Shown piece by piece: positions 29,343 through 38,788 of a stretch of DNA of 64,000 nt. The notes below the pieces were generated by a model, which did no database searches, was not told the origin of the DNA, and saw only the letters and a program-made list of their open reading frames with translations. Numbering within the stretch: the stretch's first letter is position 1; each line of letters opens with the position of its first letter. The translations under genes were made by a program, and so were the position numbers. The stretch covers positions 1-64,000 of the forward strand of contig CAWAMR010000012.1 in NCBI GenBank assembly GCA_963783095.1, written 5' to 3'. This stretch comes from CAWAMR01 sp963783095. Lineage in GTDB: Bacteria > Planctomycetota > Planctomycetia > Gemmatales > Gemmataceae.

Positions 29343-30850
29343 TCACAAACTTTTTACTATGGGAGCAGGCATCCACTCCGGGAATTCATCCCAGGGCCAT
29401 AGTGGATGAGGGATTCGGCCGTAGGGATAATTCCAGAAGTCGGCTGGCGCATACCCGGGCGCACGAACAACCAGAATGCGCTTTGCCCGGGACTCGTAAG
29501 CTGCCCGAAATCCGCAGGGGCTTTTTGCGACCAGCAATTGGGCCGTGAATGGGTCGATCCCGGCGGTCTGGAATAATTCAGGAGCAAAGTGCGGCCCCGA
29601 GCGCGTGGTCACTATGATGTGGATGTTCCCTATTCTGAGCACCACAGATGTCCCCATGTCGATGGCCATGTTTTTCGCCAGATGACCCGACATCACGAAC
29701 CTCCCCTCGAAAATGTGGGCTACTCGAACCGTGGCCAAAAGCGGGACAGAGTGTTCATGGTCGCGTTTGCCGCCCAACGGAGTGGAGAATTCCGCGCCAA
29801 CTCCACGGGAAACTGCTTCGGCGACCAATTCCGGATCAACCAATGTTACCAGTGCCGGCCGTAGCCAGTCATACTTTAACATCTCGCGCAGAACGTGATT
29901 GCTGTCACCCGGAGCACCCGAAGTGGTCGCATCGGCGCTATCGCTCAGAACGACCAGTCCCTGCGATTCCGAGAAAGCGACACGCACGCCCTCTGCTACG
30001 TTTACAAGTTCCGGCAAATAATCCCGACGATGATTCCAGACAAAGTCGGACAACTCCGCGCAGCGATCGCGCGCCAGCTTTGCATCGCCATCGGTCACCA
30101 CAATGACCGATGAGCCAAGCTCCGGGATGTCGAGCCAGGGCTGCACGGTCGCCAACCCGGCCGTGAGAATTCGCGGATCGCGTTCCCACTCTTGCAACTG
30201 TTCGCGGATCGAGTAACTGATGCTTCTCGAATCCTGGGTGTGTGCTCTCTCGGCCGGAACAACCAGAGGCAATTTTTGAAATGCGGTAACCGGTCGAGAT
30301 CCGGTGAGAAGACGATGGAGCACTTTCGCACGCGCTGTCCCGTCTCAAAAACATCGATATGCGGAGCGGTATGGTAAAGCACCAGTGCATCCGCCGACCG
30401 TACCATCCGGTCTGTGATATTGGCGTGCAGGTCGAGCGTGGCAACCAGTGGAATTTCGGGGCCAAGCAGTTGGCGATATGCTTGAAGTATAGCGCCTTCC
30501 ACATCGAAGACATTTTCGGAAACGAGTGAACCATGCAGGGCGAGTAACACTCCATCTACCGGCAGCGCAGTTCGCAGCGCTTCGAGCAATTGCTCGCGAA
30601 GCCAGGTAAAAGTCTCAGCTGTTGCCGGTCCCGAGGGCCAGGCCGGCAGCCGAACCATCCCTACGATTGTCGGTTTTTCCGGCCATAGCCGCAATGACTG
30701 GATAAACCCGCCCAGCTCATTCATTTGGGCCATTCGCTCGACCAGTTCCTGTCCGGCGACGATGGCGAACGTCTCGAAGTCAGTGCGCGTGGTGGGCAAG
30801 GGGTTGAAGGTGTTGGTCTCCTGCCAGAGTTGACCGATCGCAATACGCAT
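29343..30850 (-). CDS. MlrC-type M81 metallopeptidase, one frameshift
   Basis: MRIAIGQLWQETNTFNPLPT is the diagnostic N-terminus of the M81 (microcystinase C/MlrC) family. ALHGSLVSENVFDVEGAIL, LVATLDLHANITDRMVRSADALVLYHTAPH(I)DVFETG supply the metal-ligand region (D-L-H and H-x-D). After a shift near 30310 the sequence continues VLHRLLTGSRPVTAFQKLPLV and ends with the C-terminal domain (DPFTAQLLVAKSPCGFRAAYE). Family members hydrolyse linear peptides such as linearised microcystin; the substrate here is unknown. Confidence 0.87.
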
Positions 30851-30873
30851 GGCATTTCACCACAGCTTCAGAG

Positions 30874-30988
30874 TGTTCAAAACAGTGTTCAGTTTTCAGT
30901 GTTCAGTTTTCAGTAATAACCATCAGGGCGAAGGCATAATCTGACACCCCAATGTCTTTAACTGAACACTGAACACTGAACACTGTTC
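30874..30988. repeat. TTCAGTG short tandem repeats in inverted clusters
   Basis: The left cluster (about 30873-30915) repeats GTGTTCA/GTTTTCA. The right cluster (30961-30988) repeats ACTGAACACTGAACACTGAA. The two are reverse complements around a 45-bp core, between the aminotransferase stop and the MlrC start. This short-unit inverted cluster pattern resembles the TTCCAAG cluster at 32.3 kb. Confidence 0.75.
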
Positions 30989-30993
30989 ACCGT

Positions 30994-32301
30994 TCAACCC
31001 ATCCCAGCAACGGCAACGTCCAGACGGCCCAGGGTCTCTTCGACATCAACCTGGGTCATGGCAGCACAGAAGCCGTGATGGCATGCTGCTCCGCCGTAAT
31101 CGTGAAAGTAGACACCCTGTCGAATTGCCGATGCGATAAATCGCAGCATTTGTTCGCGCTGATGGAGTACCGCATCACGGTAATTGCGGATGGGCTGCTC
31201 AACACCGAAATAGATGCCGAATCGCGCTCCCAATCCCTGTACCTTCGCTGCCACGCTGCGTCGGGCAAAGATCGCGTTCAAGCCATCGTATAACGTGTGC
31301 GCCATGGCATGGATATGGTCGTAGAAACCTGGGGAACGATAGACCTTCACAGCGGCAATCGCAGCGGCAACCGACACGACATGGCCGTTGTATGTGCCGC
31401 TGTGTTGACAGTCGCCGATGGGCATCAACCGGTCCATGATGTCGCGCCGGCCTCCGAACGCGCTCAGCGGAAAGCCTCCGCCAACGGCCTTGCCCAGCGT
31501 GCAGAGATCGGGTGTGATGCCAAGATATTCCTGCGCTCCGCCGGGGCACATGCGGAAAGCGCTCAATACCTCATCGAATAGCAACACCACACCGCTTTCG
31601 CGCGTTCGGCGACGAATCGTTTCCATAAACTCTTTGTCGGGTACGATGCAGCCTGCGTTGTAATAGACCGGCTCGCAGATCACCGCAGCGAGTTCATGGG
31701 CATGGCGTCGAAACGCTTCTTCAAAGAGATCGACGCGATTGTAGGGCACGACGACGAGATTGCGATCGAGTCCTTCCGGAAGGCCCGTTGAGCCGGGGTA
31801 CTTGGTCGGCGATTCTTCAGGCCCCAATTGATTCGCCGGCGTTCCGATGGCGTACATGACCTGATCGTGATAGCCGTGAAAATTGCCTTCAAACTTGAGG
31901 ATTTTGGTTCGGCCCGTGAAGGCCCGGGCGAGCCGCAGCGCGTGCATCGTGGCCTCGCTGCCGGAACCCGTAAAACGAACGCGTTCCAGACATGGAATGG
32001 TTTCGCACAAAATCTGCGCCAGCTCGCTGTGAAGTTCGTTTTCATAGGAGCAGGCTGCCCCACGGTCGAGTGCTGCATCCACGGCACGACGAACCCGAGC
32101 ATCGCCGTGTCCCAGGAGCGTCGCGCCATGACTACAGCAAAGGTCAATGTAGGGCTTGCCGTCGAGATCCCACACGCGGCAACCTGCCGCGCGGTCAAAG
32201 AGCATGGGGTGCCCGACCGCCCGGTTGACGCGCGTGGAGGCGCTCACACCACCGGCGAGGTATTGCTTGGCAAGCTCAAATTGTTCGGTGACTTTGCTCA
32301 T
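30994..32301 (-). CDS. Class III PLP aminotransferase (glutamate-1-semialdehyde aminomutase-like)
   Basis: The chosen ATG gives MSKVTEQFELAKQYLAGGVSASTRVNR (435 residues), typical of GSA-aminomutase-like proteins. It shows CCSHGATLLGHGDARV, RFTGSGSEATMHALRLARAFTGR (cofactor phosphate region), GVVLLFDEVLSAFRMCPGG and DLCTLGKAVGGGFPLSAFGG, which has the PLP lysine in L-G-K-A-V-G-G-G. The frame stays open upstream only because of the TTCCAAG repeat. The aldehyde or amino-acid substrate is not determinable; a true HemL role is possible but not claimed. Confidence 0.88.
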   Translation of the reverse strand: MSKVTEQFELAKQYLAGGVSASTRVNRAVGHPMLFDRAAGCRVWDLDGKPYIDLCCSHGATLLGHGDARVRRAVDAALDRGAACSYENELHSELAQILCETIPCLERVRFTGSGSEATMHALRLARAFTGRTKILKFEGNFHGYHDQVMYAIGTPANQLGPEESPTKYPGSTGLPEGLDRNLVVVPYNRVDLFEEAFRRHAHELAAVICEPVYYNAGCIVPDKEFMETIRRRTRESGVVLLFDEVLSAFRMCPGGAQEYLGITPDLCTLGKAVGGGFPLSAFGGRRDIMDRLMPIGDCQHSGTYNGHVVSVAAAIAAVKVYRSPGFYDHIHAMAHTLYDGLNAIFARRSVAAKVQGLGARFGIYFGVEQPIRNYRDAVLHQREQMLRFIASAIRQGVYFHDYGGAACHHGFCAAMTQVDVEETLGRLDVAVAGMG

Positions 32302-32417
32302 TCCAAGTTCCAAGTTCCAAGTTCCAAGTTCCAGGTAGATTGTTGTTACCATGAGTCGGGAGGTTGAACCTGTATCGACCTCTGCAACTTGGAACTTGGA
32401 ACCTGGAACTTGGAACT
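32299..32417. repeat. TTCCAAG tandem repeats as an inverted pair
   Basis: GTTCCAAGTTCCAAGTTCC (32301-32333) and its reverse complement at about 32387-32416 flank a ~55-bp core. The left cluster reaches the start codon of the aminotransferase, so the 5' untranslated region of that gene is made of the repeat (TTGGAATG, with GGAA possibly acting as the ribosome-binding site). Confidence 0.85.
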
Positions 32418-32511
32418 AAGAACGGTGATGGAGTTTCGCCATGGTGATCGTGGGCAGCGATTCTTGCCGGATATTCGGTGTGGTCATAAATGGTACTCGC
32501 GGGCAAGAGGG

Positions 32512-34533
32512 TTACTTTTTCATGGGCTTGAGCTTCCACGATTCATCGAAAAACTCGGCCATCACGATTTTCCCTGGATACCTGGCATTGGGCGGTGTCG
32601 TTACATCAATGATCGCCCAATCTGGTAACTTGGGAATCTGACGGGCGTTGTTCAGGTAATCGTATTCGCGATACGTTACACCACTGTTCAGCACTACGTA
32701 CTTCTTCGGATTCAGCGGATTCGGGAAGATCATCGCGAGAGCATGCGTCTTCGAACTTGTCCCTTTTCCGGACACGAAGATTTCATTTTCTTTCCATGAG
32801 ATCGGCAACTTGTCCGAGATTTTTTTCAAGATCGCGTTGCTCGATGGGTCGCCCCAGAGAATCAGGTTGCTGTTCTTGATGTCGTCTTCGGTGATATCCT
32901 TGTCGTCCTTGACGATCGCCTCGCCTCGGAACTGCTGCCGCCAGTGCGTGATAGCGTGTTTCATCTCGCGATCTGCCCAATTGCCAACTTCTTCGTTCAT
33001 GGGCCGGCCGGTTGGTCGAACCATGATGAAGCGATTCAGGAACGCATCGTCGATTGGCCCCTGAAGACCATGCTTTTTTACCAATCCTTCAGCGGTTGCG
33101 GAGTCTGCTCGAGACCAGCTTTTGCCATTCTTTCGCGCATGAATGGTCAGCGATCCATCCTTGTTGCGTGCCGGTAAGGCGATGTCCTGGTCATCAATGG
33201 TTATGGAGAGCTTGTCCAATTCGAGCGAAGCGGGAGGAAAATGGAGGGTCAATCCAGTCACTCCGAGCGTGGTGAGCTTGACCTTTTTCTTATCGATGAT
33301 TTCCCCTTCAACTTGCGCTTTCGCCCAGTGTTCTTGCATGGCGTCGATTGTAATCCAGTAACATTTGTTGTAACGCAGCGTATAAGTCGTGAACTTTACT
33401 TTCTCCGGCAAGGCGGGGCGACCCTTCTCGGCAAATGCGTCAATCCGTCTGGCGACTTCCATTTTGGCGTTCTTTTCCCAGCCATGCCCGGCACCGGGTC
33501 CGATGATGTGGGTCAACTCCATCCCTTCCGCTTTCATAGCCTTGGCCATCATGTCGGCAGCCTGCTTTTGGTTGTCCTTCTCGCCGCTGTAGGCAACCGT
33601 AGGCAGATTGAAGATATTTAATGCGTAATCGGTGCAGTCGTAGAGATGCCAGAGTTTTTTCTCGTAGTCCGGTGCGTTGGAAACATCCTCACCCTGAAAC
33701 ACTTTCAAAAAGTCGCGCGTCTCACTGAATCCGGCACCCGGTGAAGCCGCACACCATTTGCCTGGATAATGAACTGCGAATTGCCAGCAGGCAGCGCCGC
33801 CCATCGAGAAGCCGCGAATGACGAGCCGATCGTCGTCGATCGGATAGTGTTTCTTGACATCGGCGATGCCTTCCAGCACATCGACTTCACCGGCGAATTT
33901 ATTGGCATTGCAATAGCGGCCATAAGGATGCAACACGAAGGCTCCTTCGGGGGCAAAATCACCCATATTGCCGGTTCGGCCCTGAATAAAGTTGATCTCG
34001 CTAAGCGTCTCGCCGCGTCCGTGGCACCAGATATCGAACCGATGTTTATCGGGTTTGCCAGGCTGATAATTCTTCGGCACGATCAATCCGTAAGGCTGCA
34101 CGGAGCCGTCAATTTTGGAGATGTAGCCGCGCACGATTTCGCCCGTTGCCGTGGTCCAGGGATGTTTGCCCTCCTGGAGCGACTTGGCGCGAGCCATTCC
34201 CGTTTGCAGCAGTTTCTTGGCGATGTTGACCTCGTTCTTGACAAAAATCTCATCGTACTTCAGGCCGTAGTAGATGGCATTGAAATAAATCTGCACATCC
34301 GGCAACAGCGAGAGCAGATCGGGCTTATCCTTGAGCGTGGCTTTGAGCGAATCGATCTCTTTACCGAGCAAATCGAGGCCCATTTGCAGCTCTTGTTTGT
34401 CCTTGTCGGAAAGGACATCCTTGGGAGACGGTGGGATCTTCCGGACCTTATCGGGCAGATTATCGCCGGGACCATCGGCATAGGCAGAAGGGAAGGAGAT
34501 CAGAACGAGGTGCAGAACCAGCAGCAAACGCAT
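32512..34533 (-). CDS. Secreted alpha/beta hydrolase (prolyl-oligopeptidase-like), large
   Basis: This is a 673-residue protein with signal peptide MRLLLVLHLVLISFPSAYADG. A helical N-terminal segment precedes YGLIVPKNYQPGKPDKHRFDIWCHGRGE and the nucleophile elbow RLVIRGFSMGGAACWQFAVHYPG (GFSMGG). The acid/histidine region is VAYSGEKDN and HIIGPGAGHGWE. After the hydrolase domain there are ~250 residues with strands (ITIDDQDIALPARNKDGSLTIHARK) and LILWGDPSSNAILKKI. This resembles planctomycete 'alpha/beta hydrolase-fold, esterase/PHB depolymerase-like' proteins. It is intact and divergent from the next hydrolase. Confidence 0.82.
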   Translation of the reverse strand: MRLLLVLHLVLISFPSAYADGPGDNLPDKVRKIPPSPKDVLSDKDKQELQMGLDLLGKEIDSLKATLKDKPDLLSLLPDVQIYFNAIYYGLKYDEIFVKNEVNIAKKLLQTGMARAKSLQEGKHPWTTATGEIVRGYISKIDGSVQPYGLIVPKNYQPGKPDKHRFDIWCHGRGETLSEINFIQGRTGNMGDFAPEGAFVLHPYGRYCNANKFAGEVDVLEGIADVKKHYPIDDDRLVIRGFSMGGAACWQFAVHYPGKWCAASPGAGFSETRDFLKVFQGEDVSNAPDYEKKLWHLYDCTDYALNIFNLPTVAYSGEKDNQKQAADMMAKAMKAEGMELTHIIGPGAGHGWEKNAKMEVARRIDAFAEKGRPALPEKVKFTTYTLRYNKCYWITIDAMQEHWAKAQVEGEIIDKKKVKLTTLGVTGLTLHFPPASLELDKLSITIDDQDIALPARNKDGSLTIHARKNGKSWSRADSATAEGLVKKHGLQGPIDDAFLNRFIMVRPTGRPMNEEVGNWADREMKHAITHWRQQFRGEAIVKDDKDITEDDIKNSNLILWGDPSSNAILKKISDKLPISWKENEIFVSGKGTSSKTHALAMIFPNPLNPKKYVVLNSGVTYREYDYLNNARQIPKLPDWAIIDVTTPPNARYPGKIVMAEFFDESWKLKPMKK

Positions 34534-34676
34534 GAGGAAGTTCCTTGGAGAGAAGTCTTGATTTTCACTACAGGCGGAAAGAAGATGATACCATTCTGAA
34601 CAGGGGGAAGGAAAGTGGCCACTTTGCGAATTGAAAGAAGCCGGCCTTCTCCAATGCTATTCACGGAGAAGTAAAT

Positions 34677-35591
34677 ATGCTGCGTTTGTTGATTGCAATC
34701 TGTTTGCTCTCGTTCATTCCTTCGGTCAACACGGCTGCCGACCCCGCCTTTACCCGCAAAGAGGACGTGATTTACGGCCGAAAATTCGGCGTTGCTCTGA
34801 CGATGGATGTTTTCACGCCGACGAAAGATGCCAACGGGGCCGGGATCATTTTCGTGGTCAGTGGCGGCTGGTTTTCCGCGAAGGAGAACATAAATGTCGG
34901 GTTTATCGATCTATTTGTGAAACGCGGCTACACGGTCTTTGCAGTGGTTCACGGCAGCCAGCCGAAGTTTACCATTCCTGAAATCCTCGACGACATTCAC
35001 CGGGCCACTCGCTTTATTCGCTATCACGCCAAGGACTACGGCATCGACCCGAATAAACTCGGCATCACCGGCGGCTCGGCGGGCGGGCACCTTTCGCTCA
35101 TGCAAGGCTGCGGGGGCAAAGATGGAGATCCCAAGGCGAAGGATCCGGTCGATCGTGTTTCGAGCCGTGTTCAAGCGGTTGCCTGCTTCTTCCCTCCTAC
35201 AGACTTTCTGAATTACGGGAAAGAGGGTGAGAACGCTCTGGGAGTTGGAACTTTGGTTAATTTTCAAGCACCGTTTGCATTCAAGGAATTCGACCCCAAG
35301 GCGCGGACGTTTCATCTGATCACCGATGAAGATAAGCGCAAGGAGATCGGCAAAAAAATCTCTCCCGTCTATCTCGCGGACAAAAATTCCGCCCCCGCCC
35401 TGATCATTCATGGCGATGCCGACAAACTGGTCCCGATCCAGCAAGCTGAGTTGATGGTCGCAGCATTGAAAAAGGCGAACATCCCTGCTGAACTGGTCGT
35501 GAAAAAAGGAGCGGTTCACGGCTGGGGAGGTATGGACAAGGACATTGTTCTCTGTGCCGATTGGTTCGATAAGCAGTTGTTGAAGAAATAG
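34677..35591 (+). CDS. Secreted alpha/beta hydrolase (BD-FAE/carboxylesterase-like)
   Basis: This is a 304-residue protein with signal peptide MLRLLIAICLLSFIPSVNTAAD. It shows the oxyanion region GIIFVVSGGWFSAKEN, the nucleophile motif LGITGGSAGGHLSLM (GGSAGGH), the acid in PALIIHGDADKLVP, and the catalytic histidine in GAVHGWGG. This is the esterase/dienelactone-like set of the prolyl oligopeptidase superfamily. Divergent to the neighbouring large hydrolase across a 143-bp spacer. Confidence 0.85.
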   Translation: MLRLLIAICLLSFIPSVNTAADPAFTRKEDVIYGRKFGVALTMDVFTPTKDANGAGIIFVVSGGWFSAKENINVGFIDLFVKRGYTVFAVVHGSQPKFTIPEILDDIHRATRFIRYHAKDYGIDPNKLGITGGSAGGHLSLMQGCGGKDGDPKAKDPVDRVSSRVQAVACFFPPTDFLNYGKEGENALGVGTLVNFQAPFAFKEFDPKARTFHLITDEDKRKEIGKKISPVYLADKNSAPALIIHGDADKLVPIQQAELMVAALKKANIPAELVVKKGAVHGWGGMDKDIVLCADWFDKQLLKK

Positions 35592-35607
35592 TCTTTTTTC
35601 CGCTTCG

Positions 35608-35662
35608 GCTTTCCTAATCATAATCCGATTGAGATTAAGATTATGATTATGATTAGGAAAGC
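35608..35662. repeat. Perfect 18-bp inverted repeat, terminator-like
   Basis: GCTTTCCTAATCATAATC (35608-35625) pairs exactly with 35645-35662 around a 19-nt loop of TTAAGATTATG-like sequence. It starts 17 bases after the hydrolase stop. There is no U-run after it, so rho-independent termination is uncertain. Confidence 0.65.
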
Positions 35663-35721
35663 TGGCCTCTTTGGACGTGGGCCATATAGTGGGGTCGCTT
35701 ATCAATCGTTGAGGCCATGCG

Positions 35722-36497
35722 ATGCCTTCACCGTTTCCAGGAATGAACCCGTACATAGAACGGGCATCCATCTGGCACGATTTTCACGAACGCTGGATTC
35801 CACTCGTCGCGGAATTGATCGGCGCAAGTTTTGCCGCGCGTATTTTGTCCGAATTGACGAACAAATGTATATTCACGAACAGTCGAGTGAAGATCGCCGT
35901 TTTCTGGGCAGAGGTGATGTTCTGGTACCTGCACTCTCGCCAAACATCACCAGCGCGGTCGCAGCCAATGCAGTGTTGGAAGCCCCAGCTGAAGTTCGAC
36001 AACCTGCTGTCGATCTCGAAGGGCAATCATTTCTCGAGATTCGGGATCGCGACCGACACGAATTGGTCACCGTTGTGGAGCTACTGAGCCCGTGCAACAA
36101 GTACATGGGCCCGGACCGTGAGCAGTATCTGGCGAAGGCCCGGCAATTGCAGCGGAGCCGGGCCCATTTCGTCGAAATCGATTTGCTGCGCGGCGGGCCG
36201 CGCATGCCCTGGCTGGACATGCCCGAGTGCGACTATTGCGTGGTCGTCAGCCGGGTCGAGCGACGGCCCAAAGCCGGTTTCTGGCCGATTCGCCTGCATG
36301 AACGCTTACCGGAGATCCCGATTCCACTGCGGCACGGAGATTCCGATGCTCGCATCGATCTGCAGCAAGTGCTGAACCGCATCTACGACGCCGCCGGGTA
36401 TGCCTATCACATTTATAGCGGACCGCCGGAGCCACTCCTGTCGACGGAAGACGCAGCTTGGGCGGCTACGTTGGTAGGTGCCGGGCAGGGTAGGTAA
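35722..36497 (+). CDS. DUF4058 family protein, one frameshift
   Basis: MPSPFPGMNPYIERASIWHDFHERWIPLVA is the hallmark N-terminus of DUF4058. After a shift near 35835-35845 it continues YFVRIDEQMYIHE, FLEIRDRDRHELVTVVELLSPCNKY (the E-[LV]-L-S-P-x-N-K motif of the family), FVEIDLLRGG and WPIRLHERLPEIPIPL. The family has a nuclease-like (PD-(D/E)xK-like) arrangement of acidic residues, but its function is unproven. Confidence 0.82.
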
Positions 36498-36522
36498 GGC
36501 ATCGACCCAGATACAACGAACT

Positions 36523-37623
36523 TTAGTTCAGCTTCCCTTCATCCAACTCCACTCCCAATCCGGGCGATTCCGGGACGATCGCCACTTGCGGACCGAGTTG
36601 CAAAGGCTCCTTGATGATGTCCCATTGATGGTAGAGGGGGCCAAGAATGTCGGCGGGATAGGTTTCGCAATCGATCGTCGCACATGCTGCGGCCAGATGC
36701 AGCATCGCGGCCGTGGCGATGCCGAGTTCGAGATTGCTGCCCATGTGACACGCCAGCCCCGCCGCCTTGGCGAGATGAGCGATCTCAAGGGCAGGAACGA
36801 TCCCACCGTTCTTGCCCGGATAGACGCTGATGACATCGGCAGCCCTCGCTGCGGCAACAGTCCACGCTTCGGCAAGGTTGAAAGCACTCTCATCGGCCAT
36901 GATCGGGATTCGTGTGCGCGTGCGAAGATCGGCCAGTGCACCGGGATCGCCGGGCGGGATCGGCTGCTCGATGAGTTGAATGTCGAATTCTTCCAGATAG
37001 GGGAGCATCTTTTTCGCAGTGGCGAGGGACCAGCCGCCGTTGCCGTCCACCGATAGCCAGACATTTGGGCCTACGACTTTGCGGATGGCGCGGAGCCTTT
37101 CGATGTCTTCCGTCGGCTCAATACCGACTTTTACTTTGACGTGTTTGGTTCCTTCCATCACGAAACGCTGGGCAAGATTCGCGGCCTGCGTGGGCGGGAA
37201 GCCGCCAACAACCATCTTGATCGGCACTTTCTTTCTCACCGCGCCGCCGAGAAGCTGGTAAACCGGAACCTTGAACCATTTGCCGGCAATATCCCAGAGC
37301 GCCATTTCGATCGCGGCTTTGGCGAACGGATGCAGTTTGATCTCCTCATCGAGCCGGGTTCGAATCTTGCTTCGTTCCAGCGGGTCGGCCCCGATGAGCA
37401 GAGGAGTAAGAAACTCATCGATCACCGCTTTGCAGCCTGTGGCGTTCTCGCCGTTCCAGCGCGGGCCGACCGTTGCCTCACCCAGGCCGATGATCCCGGC
37501 GTCGGTGACAACTCGCAGTACGACGTAATGGGAATGGACGTGCTCGCCATGAGCGGTTTTCATGGTCATGCCCGCTTTGAGAGGCACGCTCACCAGGAAG
37601 GTTTCGACGCGGGTGATTTTCAT
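36523..37623 (-). CDS. Enolase-superfamily mandelate racemase/muconate-lactonizing-like enzyme
   Basis: This intact 366-residue protein starts MKITRVETFLVSVPLKAGMTMKTAHG. The catalytic features are KVKVG (Lys-x-Lys, residue ~163), VDGNGGWS (first metal Asp), LIEQPIPPGD (Glu), MADESAF (Asp/Glu) and the opposite lysine region YPGKNGGI. These fit the muconate lactonizing/dipeptide epimerase subgroup. The substrate is undetermined. Confidence 0.87.
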   Translation of the reverse strand: MKITRVETFLVSVPLKAGMTMKTAHGEHVHSHYVVLRVVTDAGIIGLGEATVGPRWNGENATGCKAVIDEFLTPLLIGADPLERSKIRTRLDEEIKLHPFAKAAIEMALWDIAGKWFKVPVYQLLGGAVRKKVPIKMVVGGFPPTQAANLAQRFVMEGTKHVKVKVGIEPTEDIERLRAIRKVVGPNVWLSVDGNGGWSLATAKKMLPYLEEFDIQLIEQPIPPGDPGALADLRTRTRIPIMADESAFNLAEAWTVAAARAADVISVYPGKNGGIVPALEIAHLAKAAGLACHMGSNLELGIATAAMLHLAAACATIDCETYPADILGPLYHQWDIIKEPLQLGPQVAIVPESPGLGVELDEGKLN

Positions 37624-37865
37624 GAGACGTTCCCATGATGCTTTTCGGATCGGGGCCGATCTTCATCAGAAAGGTATTTTTCGCTTGAAGTCAAGATGCC
37701 AATCAGGAGATTGGCGTTCCCGGGAACGCCGAACTGCTTGGTCGCCGGAACGTGGCTGACCGATCCAGGCATTGCATGTCGTTTTCCTTACGATAATTAA
37801 AACCCACTTGATTCAATGGCAATTGACCGGGCGGAATTGCGGAACTTCAAAGAACGGAATCCTGC

Positions 37866-38780
37866 ATGTTCGATTTCTATCCGGCTTACGAGGAACACTT
37901 TGCCCAGGTGCAACTTAGCCTCTTCATGCTGGGCATGGGGGCAACGCTCTATGTCGGCGACTTTGTCAAGGTGCTGCTGCGGCCTCGCTCGTTCGTGGTC
38001 GCCCTGATTGGCCAGATCGTTTTCTCCCCACTGATCGCCCTGGCCGTCATTTCTTTGTTCGGCTTGACCGGCGGCATCGCCGTCGGCCTGATCCTCACCG
38101 CGGCGATGCCCGGCGGCGCAACGGCGAAAGCCTTCGTCATTCTTGGCCGCGGCAGCGTCCCGCTCGCCATCTCACTGACTGCGGCCACGACGCTGGCCAC
38201 CATCGTGACCGTGCCGTTAACACTCCAACTCTGTGCGCGTGAATATGTCTCCGACAACTTTGACATGCCGACCGCGCGCATCGTTCGCGACGTCGTCTGT
38301 TTCGTGTTTGTCCCGCTTGCAGTGGGCATGTGCCTGGGCACGCTTTGCCCGCGCCGCCGACAGGCCCTCCGTCGCTGGTCGATTCGGGTCGGTTCTTTGG
38401 TTATCCTGGCAATGATCATTTGCGCCCTCGGCAGCCAGCGAATCCGCCCCGGCGCACGCGGCCTGGCCGTGCCGATCGCCATTGTCCTCTTCGGCTTGTT
38501 CTGCCAATGGACCAACATGGCTCCCTTTCGTCTGCTGGGTTGGCCGCGCCCCGACAAAGTCAGTGCGGGTATCGAGATCACCATGCGCAACATGAACCTG
38601 GCTTTGCTGCTCAAGGCCAGCCTATTTCCCGAGAGCGGCACGACCGAAGGTGCCACCATCGGCATGGAAGTGATGTTTGTGGTGCTTTTCTATGCGGGCG
38701 CGGCATTCTTCCTTGGCTTGCCGATGGCACTCAGATACCGGCGAATAGCACGCCGCGAGCTCGATGCTGCCACAATGTGA
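37866..38780 (+). CDS. BASS-family (bile acid:sodium symporter-like) transporter
   Basis: This 304-residue protein has about nine hydrophobic segments. Signatures include LSLFMLGMGATL, LILTAAMPGGATAKAFV and GIEITMRNMNLALLLKASLF; the last is the conserved crossover region of the SBF/BASS fold. It predicts a sodium-coupled organic-anion importer in the inner membrane. It is convergent with the DMFase-like gene, whose stop lies ~9 bases away. Confidence 0.85.
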   Translation: MFDFYPAYEEHFAQVQLSLFMLGMGATLYVGDFVKVLLRPRSFVVALIGQIVFSPLIALAVISLFGLTGGIAVGLILTAAMPGGATAKAFVILGRGSVPLAISLTAATTLATIVTVPLTLQLCAREYVSDNFDMPTARIVRDVVCFVFVPLAVGMCLGTLCPRRRQALRRWSIRVGSLVILAMIICALGSQRIRPGARGLAVPIAIVLFGLFCQWTNMAPFRLLGWPRPDKVSAGIEITMRNMNLALLLKASLFPESGTTEGATIGMEVMFVVLFYAGAAFFLGLPMALRYRRIARRELDAATM

Positions 38781-38788
38781 AGGAATCC

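Noticed and set aside
32302..32352. N-terminal extension of the aminotransferase (ELGTWNLELG-type)
   Set aside because: It translates the TTCCAAG repeat; conserved sequence starts at MSKVTEQF.
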